DNA from: Lachnospiraceae bacterium
GTDB lineage: Bacteria > Bacillota > Clostridia > Lachnospirales > Lachnospiraceae
Reading direction: 5' to 3'
Length of the DNA: 8,878 nucleotides
Assembly: GCA_009774245.1 (NCBI GenBank)
Contig: VSNM01000135.1
Span: 1-8,878, forward strand
Notes under the pieces: generated by a model
Database searches by the model: none
What the model saw: only the letters and a program-made list of their open reading frames with translations
Told to the model about the DNA's origin: nothing
Made by a program: the position numbers and the translations under genes
In this document: positions 1-4,418 of the stretch, piece after piece
How the letters are laid out: every line of letters begins with the position of its first letter
Position numbering within the stretch: the stretch's first letter is position 1

Positions 1-1329
1 AGGCTGGAGGATTTCAGGGAGAGCGATGACCGCTCCATGCTTCTGCTCGGAACGCCGGGTATGGGAAAGACAAGTATTATTGCCTGTCTGGCACAGCGGC
101 ATAGAGATGATGGCAATATGCTCTTCTTGAAATTCAGGGATCTCGGCACAGATTTGACGGATGGAGAGAACCTGCTGACATCCGTCTGCAGGATAATGGG
201 GTGCCGGGGCAGCGATCTGTCAGGAAAAATGTTGATCATAGATGGATTTGATGAATGGAGGCCGGCAGGTGATAAAAACAGGCTGCTGGGAGATTTTATG
301 CTGGATACCGCAAATCTGGACGGTGTCCGGGTACTGATAACCTCCAGGCACAATTATGTCGATCTGAATGTGTCAGGGATTGACCAGGTGCTTGAGCTGC
401 AGCCGTTTTCAGAGAAGAAAATCCGTGCGTTTTATCGGTTGTTTTGCGGGGTGGAGCTGCCGGAAGATATGGAGATAAGGAATCCGGAGGTTCTGGGAAT
501 TCCCGTGATACTGTACATGGCGCTGGGCATTGGCGCGGACATTACGGAGGCGGTCAGTAAATGCGGACTTTATGAGAAACTATTTGCCATTAAGGGCGGG
601 ATTTTTGACCGTTTTAAGGCAAAGGGGCAGAAACCATATGAGGATGGGAGCCATCCTGTCCAGTATGCAAAGAGGGAGTTAAAGACCGTGCTCCAAAGGC
701 TGGCTTTTGAGCTGTTTAAAGGAAACAGGGATTCCATAAGCGATAAGGAGTATGAGAGTATTGTGCAGGACATTATGGGGAAGGGCGGACGGATTGCTTA
801 TGATTTTCCGGTTAAAAATCTTTTGGAGGGAGACGGAACCATTGAATTTGTCCATAAGTCTATTTACGAATATTTTGTGGCGGAATATATATACGGGAAG
901 ATGCGGGATGGACTGCAGAGTAAAAACAGGGAAACGATGGCGGGAATTTGCGGCGGCTTGTTAGGTTTTGCGGAATTGACTGATGAGATCTATGCATTCC
1001 TGGAACATTTCATCAGTCATTCATGGGGAGAATACGATTGGAATTTTGTGTATTCTGTATTTTTGCTGATGTTAAAAAAGGGAATGACATGTTTTGACAG
1101 CATAGCGAGCGATGTGAATGTAATCGTGAGGGAAAAGCGTATTTTTGGCAATATGCTGAAGATCATCCATCTAAACCATGGGAGCGAACCTGAGCTGGTC
1201 GGATTTAAGCGGAGCGGATTTGAGCGGCGCGGATTTAAGCGGCGCGGATTTAGCCGGAGCCGTCCTGCAGGGCGCAGTATTGAAGGGGGCATCTTTAATC
1301 GGGGCAAATTTGAGCGGAGTGGATGTTGA
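1..1329 (+). CDS. NACHT-domain STAND NTPase, 5'-partial, frameshifted at its C-terminus
   Basis: The frame is open from base 1, so the N-terminus lies outside the window. Numbering from the ATG at 37, a Walker A motif (GTPGMGKTS, residues 5-13), a Walker B (MLIIDGFDEW, 65-74) and a sensor-like LITSRHN (100-106) are visible. A later motif, FVHKSIYEYFVAEYIY (271-286), resembles the winged-helix end found in NACHT/STAND ATPases. Such proteins are NLR-like signalling ATPases, and bacterial NACHT proteins include phage-defence sensors; that role is an inference here. From about codon 380 the frame reads an Arg-rich 5-residue periodic tail (GFKRS, GFERR, GFKRR). This is the out-of-frame reading of pentapeptide repeats encoded one base over at 1178-1384, so the last 50 codons are probably not the natural C-terminus. 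The effector or N-terminal domain cannot be seen. Confidence 0.85.
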   Translation, partial: RLEDFRESDDRSMLLLGTPGMGKTSIIACLAQRHRDDGNMLFLKFRDLGTDLTDGENLLTSVCRIMGCRGSDLSGKMLIIDGFDEWRPAGDKNRLLGDFMLDTANLDGVRVLITSRHNYVDLNVSGIDQVLELQPFSEKKIRAFYRLFCGVELPEDMEIRNPEVLGIPVILYMALGIGADITEAVSKCGLYEKLFAIKGGIFDRFKAKGQKPYEDGSHPVQYAKRELKTVLQRLAFELFKGNRDSISDKEYESIVQDIMGKGGRIAYDFPVKNLLEGDGTIEFVHKSIYEYFVAEYIYGKMRDGLQSKNRETMAGICGGLLGFAELTDEIYAFLEHFISHSWGEYDWNFVYSVFLLMLKKGMTCFDSIASDVNVIVREKRIFGNMLKIIHLNHGSEPELVGFKRSGFERRGFKRRGFSRSRPAGRSIEGGIFNRGKFERSGC

Positions 1330-1384
1330 CGGGGCGGATTTGACAGATGCAGATTTTGGGGGCGCAGAATTTGGCATGGGATGA
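1178..1384 (+). pseudogene. Pentapeptide-repeat C-terminal domain of the NACHT protein, displaced into another frame
   Basis: In the +2 frame relative to the NACHT ORF, the DNA encodes 13 tandem pentapeptides of A(D/N)LxG type (MGANL, SWSDL, SGADL x3, AGAVL, QGAVL, KGASL, IGANL, SGVDV, DGADL, TDADF, GGAEF). These are expected to fold as a right-handed quadrilateral beta-helix, a common sensor or binding module on NACHT proteins. The frame has a TAA at 1172-1174. Its first ATG (1178) has no recognisable ribosome binding site, so independent translation is unlikely. Removing one G from the GGG at 1180-1182 joins the NACHT frame to this one as LNHGANLSWSDL. The shift could be a mutation, an assembly error or, less likely, programmed frameshifting. 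It is listed separately because it shows what the intact C-terminus would be. Confidence 0.8.
1190..1256 (+). repeat. 15-bp tandem coding repeat of the pentapeptide domain
   Basis: Near-identical 15-bp units of the type AGCGGMGCGGATTTR recur in register, each encoding one SGADL pentapeptide. The nucleotide identity between units suggests recent unit duplication and makes the tract prone to slippage. Confidence 0.75.
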
Positions 1385-1393
1385 AAAAAGCGT

Positions 1394-1423
1394 CCGTATT
1401 CTGTCACTTCTTAATGCATACGG
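1394..1423 (-). terminator. Weak possible minus-strand terminator downstream of hicB
   Basis: Read on the minus strand, CCGTAT pairs with ATACGG around an 18-nt loop and is followed four bases later by six T's (plus-strand 1384-1389). The stem is short and the loop long, so this is only a candidate end for hicAB transcription. Confidence 0.25.
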
Positions 1424-1469
1424 GCACCCAAAAGAAATATGTCAGCTAAGGATGACAGGTGCCAGCGTG

Positions 1470-1506
1470 CGAGTAGTGGAGAAGGGCATTCCACTACTCG
1501 ATTTTT
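1470..1506 (+). terminator. Rho-independent terminator of the NACHT gene
   Basis: A perfect 11-bp stem (CGAGTAGTGGA / TCCACTACTCG) encloses a 9-nt loop and is followed by ATTTTT. It ends the NACHT transcript. The right arm and T-tract overlap the 3' end of hicB, and the hicB stop codon (TAG on the minus strand, 1494-1496) is part of the stem. Confidence 0.8.
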
Positions 1507-1901
1507 GCCTGCGCCATTGAGAATAATGTATCCTGTAAAAGCTTAGAGAAATTGATATTATTTTTTTCAGCAAAAGTATTCAGCCATGCAGGAATAGTTA
1601 GGTTTTTCCTTACAGCTTTTTCACCGTATTTTTCTTCATAGGCATCAATGTCCAATAATAACATATTTAACATGCACCCACTTTCAACAGCTATTTCAGA
1701 ATAGTTGGAAGCTCGTGGGATCTGCTCCCCATCTTCAAGTTCTCCCAATATCCAGCCACTAGCTGCATCAATCCCCATTTCAATAGCCTGTTCCAGGTTC
1801 TTTCCCTCTGTAACACAACCAGGCAAATCCGGAAACTCTACCACATATCCACCGCTTTGATCTGTAAAAGGCTTAAATATAGCCGGATAAATTAATTTCA
1901 A
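1494..1901 (-). CDS. hicB: HicB-family antitoxin
   Basis: This is the antitoxin of a type II HicAB system. It should bind and neutralise the HicA mRNA-cleaving toxin and repress its own operon. The N-terminal part has the HicB signature KLIYPAIF, then GGYVVEFPDLPGCVTEGK and a following amphipathic helix (LEQAIEMGIDAA). The C-terminal part (KNLTIPAWLNTFAEKNNINF) resembles the small DNA-binding domain of HicB antitoxins. The frame is open back to an ATG at 1916, but that ATG lacks a ribosome binding site. The TTG at 1901 is preceded by GGAGGTG at good spacing and gives the family-typical start MKLIYPAIF, so I chose it (135 aa; 140 aa from the ATG). It lies just downstream of a broken hicA, making it a probable orphan antitoxin. 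The gene is visibly more AT-rich than its flanks, consistent with acquisition by transfer. Confidence 0.88.
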   Translation of the reverse strand: MKLIYPAIFKPFTDQSGGYVVEFPDLPGCVTEGKNLEQAIEMGIDAASGWILGELEDGEQIPRASNYSEIAVESGCMLNMLLLDIDAYEEKYGEKAVRKNLTIPAWLNTFAEKNNINFSKLLQDTLFSMAQAKIE

Positions 1902-1914
1902 TATATCCACCTCC
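1899..1914 (-). promoter_or_regulatory. Ribosome binding site deciding a TTG start for hicB
   Basis: On the minus strand, GGAGGTG followed by GATATA and TTG places a strong Shine-Dalgarno just before the TTG at 1901-1899. The in-frame ATG at 1916 overlaps this site and has only AT-rich sequence ahead of it. Confidence 0.6.
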
Positions 1915-1939
1915 ATTATATAGATTGAATAGATGGGGC

Positions 1940-2115
1940 TTAAAGCCCTGCTTGTTTCATAATTGATTTTATTGTATCGGGATTCAAATCCCCGCCATGT
2001 TCAGGGATTGTAATTTTTCCAGGCTTAGTTGTTTGTATTGGTGGTGTGAACCTTTTTGCTTTACCTGATACCAGCCATCTTTTAATATTATACTTTCAAC
2101 TTCTCTGAATCTCAT
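1940..2115 (-). pseudogene. hicA: HicA mRNA interferase toxin, frameshifted
   Basis: The ATG at 2115 has an excellent ribosome binding site (AAGGAGG). It starts MRFREVESIILKDGWYQVKQ and continues KGSHHQYK, with the family's catalytic histidine at about residue 24 in GSHHQY. The reading frame then fails: the original frame stops at TGA (1984-1986) after 43 codons. The adjacent frame continues a perfect HicA ending (TKPGKITIPEHGGD, then KSIMKQAGL) to TAA at 1940-1942. The scar is at about 2029/2030. The family usually has QYKHPTKPGK there, so a 4-base loss (TCCA) between two CA dinucleotides explains it best, though a 1-base change would also do. The encoded toxin should be truncated and inactive. 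The ORF is too short to stand out by length. A sequencing error is the main alternative. Confidence 0.8.
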
Positions 2116-2168
2116 TGAATACCTCCTTAGTCATTCATGGCATCTCTCCTTTCAGCTTATTTGATAAT

Positions 2169-2197
2169 ATTGTAATACGTATTATGCGCATCGTCAA
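2169..2197 (-). promoter_or_regulatory. hicAB promoter with palindromic operator
   Basis: On the minus strand, TTGACG (2197-2192), a 17-bp spacer and TACAAT (2174-2169) form a good sigma-A promoter about 54 bases ahead of hicA. A perfect 12-bp palindrome, TAATACGTATTA (2173-2184), overlaps the -10 and the spacer, a suitable place for HicB autorepression. The promoter call is direct from sequence; the operator role is inferred. Confidence 0.6.
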
Positions 2198-2414
2198 TAA
2201 TTTTATTTTATCCCAAATTGTGCAAAATTTTAGCGGTTACAATTCACATCCCATCATAATATGACAACTATTTGAGCATTTAGGGTGTGGATTATAACAA
2301 ATATTGCACACAAATTGATAAAGTGCATCAATTTGACGCATGTTTTTCACTACGTTGACAAACGAATGAACTATAACGGAAAAATACTATAATTTTTAAA
2401 CAACAAAAAAGATA

Positions 2415-2443
2415 TTGACAAGAACATCAAAAGCGCATATGTG
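2415..2443 (+). promoter_or_regulatory. Promoter of the GntR gene
   Basis: TTGACA (2415-2420), a 17-bp spacer and TATGTG (2438-2443) lie about 65 bases before the gntR start. The -35 is consensus and the -10 is weak. The -10 coincides with the left arm of the inverted repeat at 2438-2466. Confidence 0.55.
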
Positions 2444-2466
2444 TACTTATCAAACAAGTACACATA
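2438..2466 (+). promoter_or_regulatory. Perfect inverted-repeat operator for the GntR regulator
   Basis: TATGTGTACTT and AAGTACACATA form perfect 11-bp arms around a 7-nt spacer (ATCAAAC). The repeat covers the -10 and the transcription start region, the classic position for autorepression. From memory, YtrA-type GntR regulators bind related GTGTACT/AGTACAC dyads, which fits the regulator encoded next. Confidence 0.65.
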
Positions 2467-2508
2467 TTACGATCAGTACGATTAGCGTGATTAAAGAGAG
2501 GTTAATCA

Positions 2509-2979
2509 ATGGAAATAATCATAAGTAATAGCAGTGATAAGCCGATCTATGAGCAAATATGTATGCAGGTCAAAAATCTGATCATGAACGGAACACTATC
2601 TGCTGGCGAGGCGTTACCGTCCATGCGGGCATTAGCGAAAGACCTGCACATCAGTGTTATTACTGTTCAGAGAGCTTATGAAGATTTAACCCGCGACGGA
2701 TTCATAGAGACTGTATCCGGAAAAGGGAGCTTTGTCGCAGCCCAGAACATGGAATTTATCCAGGAAGAACAGCTTCGAATAGCGGAGGAATTGCTACAAA
2801 AGGCTGCAGCATCTTTTATTATTCCGTTATTGTGGACTGGAATCTGTCTGCCGTTAACCTATTGGTTTGGTTTTCGTTCCGCGCAGACATTGGGGCTTTT
2901 TGTAGTGATTCCCATGTTTTATTTCGTCAAATATTTTGAGGTTTATCATTTCAATGATCGTAAGTATGATTGGTTATAA
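2509..2979 (+). CDS. YtrA-like GntR regulator fused to a hydrophobic C-terminus (chimera)
   Basis: Residues 1-78 form a complete GntR winged helix-turn-helix: KPIYEQICMQVKNLI, then AGEALPSMRALAKDLHISV, TVQRAYEDLTRDGFIE and SGKGSFV. It is of the short YtrA subfamily, which represses drug- or stress-related ABC transporter operons. YtrA proteins normally end with a dimerisation helix pair and total about 120-130 aa. Here the helix breaks off at EELLQKAA (about residue 100). It is followed by two hydrophobic segments (about 102-120 and 126-143) and a charged end (HFNDRKYDWL). The tail looks like the last part of an unrelated small membrane protein, so an internal deletion probably joined two neighbouring genes in frame. 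No intact transporter gene follows. The product could be a membrane-tethered regulator or just a scar. GAGAGG lies 9 bases before the ATG. Confidence 0.75.
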   Translation: MEIIISNSSDKPIYEQICMQVKNLIMNGTLSAGEALPSMRALAKDLHISVITVQRAYEDLTRDGFIETVSGKGSFVAAQNMEFIQEEQLRIAEELLQKAAASFIIPLLWTGICLPLTYWFGFRSAQTLGLFVVIPMFYFVKYFEVYHFNDRKYDWL

Positions 2980-3090
2980 TAGGAAAAAATAAGGGATGAG
3001 CACATTCGCATGGTGACTTTGGAAGGTTTCCGGACAAATGTACCAGATGATTTTCAGGGCGTCTGTCTCCGTGCATTTTTCGTTGAGTAA
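2980..3090 (+). other. Possible remnant reading frame downstream of the GntR chimera
   Basis: Directly after the TAA of the GntR chimera comes a TAG, and then the same frame stays open for 35 codons to TAA at 3088-3090. It reads protein-like sequence such as RMVTLEGFRTNVPDDF. There is no convincing start, so this may be debris of a deleted gene. The stretch is short enough to be chance. Confidence 0.25.
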
Positions 3091-3153
3091 ATCACTCTGT
3101 CAATTTTGTGCCGTCTGTGTTACGCTGTACTCATCGGTTGGAGGAGATGCGAT

Positions 3154-3741
3154 ATGACAAGGAAGGAACAAAAGGAAGCCCGGAAACGGCAGATTATCCA
3201 GGCTACGCTTGACATGTTTGTGGAGCGTGGATATTATGGTACAAAGACAAGCCAGATCTCTAAGAGGGCAGGTATCAGCGAAGGTCTGCTGTTCCATTAT
3301 TTTCCCACCAAGGAAATGCTGCTCGAGGAACTGATCAACATCGGGCTGGAAGGGATGCGCATGCCGATGCAGATCGAGGCGGAGAACGGCCTGGACTTTT
3401 TCAGCCGGTTTACCACGATGCTTTTTTTGCATGTGGAGAAAAATCCTTTTATCGCGAAAATGTTCGTGTTCATGGGGCATGTGGTGCAGGCTGAGGAAAT
3501 ACCGGAAAGACTTCGAAAGCTGGCGGCTTCTGTAGATACGATTACATACAGCCGGGGCAGGGTGGAAGAAGGGCAGCGGGACGGAACAATCCGGAAAGGG
3601 GATGCGATGGCATTATCCAACATGTACTGGAGTGCGGTTCATGGAATTATGGAACAGTATGCCCTGCATCCCGAAATCCCGCTGCCGGAAGCAGACTGGA
3701 TTGTAGCGATGCTGAGAAGTGAGGAGGAGCGTAATGAGTGA
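3154..3741 (+). CDS. TetR/AcrR-family transcriptional regulator
   Basis: The N-terminal TetR helix-turn-helix is clear: KRQIIQATLDMFVERGYYGT, then TSQISKRAGISEGLLFHYF and PTKEMLLEEL (residues 12-60). The remaining 135 residues form the helical ligand-binding and dimerisation domain, which is not diagnostic of a ligand. The ATG at 3154 is chosen because GGAGGAG sits 7 bases upstream and gives the normal start MTRKEQKEARKRQ (195 aa). An upstream in-frame TTG at 3106 would add an unrelated Cys-rich leader and has no ribosome binding site. The stop overlaps the start of the next gene by 8 bases, so it probably controls and is co-transcribed with the FAD oxidoreductase, now broken. It appears intact. 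No clear promoter was found; a short dyad GAGT-aaatc-ACTC lies at 3085-3097. Confidence 0.9.
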   Translation: MTRKEQKEARKRQIIQATLDMFVERGYYGTKTSQISKRAGISEGLLFHYFPTKEMLLEELINIGLEGMRMPMQIEAENGLDFFSRFTTMLFLHVEKNPFIAKMFVFMGHVVQAEEIPERLRKLAASVDTITYSRGRVEEGQRDGTIRKGDAMALSNMYWSAVHGIMEQYALHPEIPLPEADWIVAMLRSEEERNE

Positions 3742-4208
3742 AGGAAAAAAGAAAATTGTAATCGTGGGCGGCGGTATTGCGGGACTGTCCGCGGGAATTT
3801 ATGGAAAATTGGCAGGGTATGATGTGGAAATCTTCGAAAAAAATCCTGTGGCCGGCGGCCAGTGCATGGGATGGAACCGGAAGGGCTGTCATATTGACAA
3901 CTGCATTCACTGGCTCACCGGAACGAAGAAGGGAACGGCGCTCCGCAATGTGTGGGAAACAGTGGGGGCATATGGAGTTTCTGGACTGCTGGACGCCGCT
4001 TACCTATGAACAGTACTGCAACGCGTACCATGGCGCATATATGGGCTTCATAACCAGAAAGGGAGTGAAGTCCTTCCGTGTTAAGGGAGTTGTCAAGGGA
4101 ATCAAAAACCTGTACATTGCCAGCCAGTGGATCATGGCACCGGGCGGACTTCCGGTGGCGGTGACGGCGGGGAAGTTTGCCATATGGCGGATTGTCAGGA
4201 AACCATAA
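3734..4208 (+). pseudogene. FAD-dependent phytoene-desaturase-like oxidoreductase, internally deleted and frameshifted
   Basis: The start ATG (3734) overlaps the tetR stop and has GAGGAGG upstream. The first 80 residues carry a perfect Rossmann dinucleotide-binding fold: VIVGGGIAGLSAGIYG (GxGxxG, residues 12-17), with E35 ending the second strand in VEIFEKN, then AGGQCMGW. After about 3963-3976 this frame is meaningless and stops at 4009. A different frame then carries the C-terminal end of the same family: FLDCWTPLTYEQY, AYHGAYMGFI and KNLYIASQW, followed by APGGLPVAVTAGKFA, ending at TAA 4206-4208. Only about 157 codons of a protein that is usually around 500 aa remain, so roughly 1 kb of the middle has been lost together with the frame. 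Members of this family act on carotenoid-, retinol- or other hydrophobic substrates; the substrate here is unknown. The product should be non-functional. Confidence 0.8.
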
Positions 4209-4418
4209 TTTACCCAATATCCCTGACGCTGTCCCTGCTAACGAGTGTACACGGTGGTATCCCATCAGACGTTTGTGGGCGGGAATGGAATTATTTTTTT
4301 GTGTCCTTTACGGATGAGCTGTTCCACGGCAAGGTGTGCGACGCGGTCAGCAGGTTTAAAGTTTTTAAGATACTGTTCTGAAAACAGAGGCAGGACAGAT
4401 AGGAAGGAGCAGGAAGTT
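4209..4418 (+). other. Gene-free gap between broken oxidoreductase and dehydrogenase
   Basis: No supportable gene or strong promoter was found in these 210 bases. A frame ending at TGA 4379-4381 reads a protein-like tail (FTDELFHGKVCDAVSRFK) that may be debris of another lost gene, but it has no recognisable family. The dehydrogenase ribosome binding site lies at the right end. Confidence 0.4.

Larger units (their letters stand above)
2198..2508. other. AT-rich intergenic region between divergent hicAB and gntR
   Basis: No gene was found on either strand in these 311 bases. The right end holds the gntR promoter and operator. A further perfect 8-bp inverted repeat (AAATTGAT, 7-nt spacer, ATCAATTT) lies at 2312-2334, of unknown purpose. 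A TTGACA at 2355-2360 and a TATAAT at 2388-2393 are 27 bases apart, so they do not form a promoter together. Confidence 0.6.

Noticed and set aside
1190..1256. Short tandem repeats as a possible CRISPR array
   Set aside because: Units are contiguous 15-mers without spacers and encode in-frame pentapeptides.
1171..1407. Minus-strand frame with Ser-Ala-Pro-Leu-Lys repeats
   Set aside because: It is the antisense reading of the pentapeptide tract; the periodicity comes from the 15-bp coding repeat, not from a gene.
2355..2393. TTGACA and TATAAT as a second promoter upstream of gntR
   Set aside because: The spacing is 27 bases, far from the 16-18 needed.
3083..3103. TetR operator around GAGT-aaatc-ACTC
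   Set aside because: The dyad is only 4 bp per arm and the possible extension TTGAGT/TCAA is out of register; too weak to call.
3106..3153. TTG start extending the TetR protein by 16 residues
   Set aside because: There is no ribosome binding site and the leader is atypical; the ATG at 3154 has GGAGGAG at 7 bases.
3915..4265. Minus-strand 116-codon frame across the broken oxidoreductase
   Set aside because: The plus strand gives clear oxidoreductase motifs over the same bases; the antisense reading shows no family features.
4377..4395. Catabolite-control (cre) site before the dehydrogenase
   Set aside because: The TGAAAACA stretch has several mismatches to the cre consensus, including its central CG.
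4245..4418. Upstream extension of the dehydrogenase to 598 aa
   Set aside because: The extra 58 residues are Cys/Arg-rich, lack family similarity and have no ribosome binding site; the ATG at 4419 has AAGGAG.
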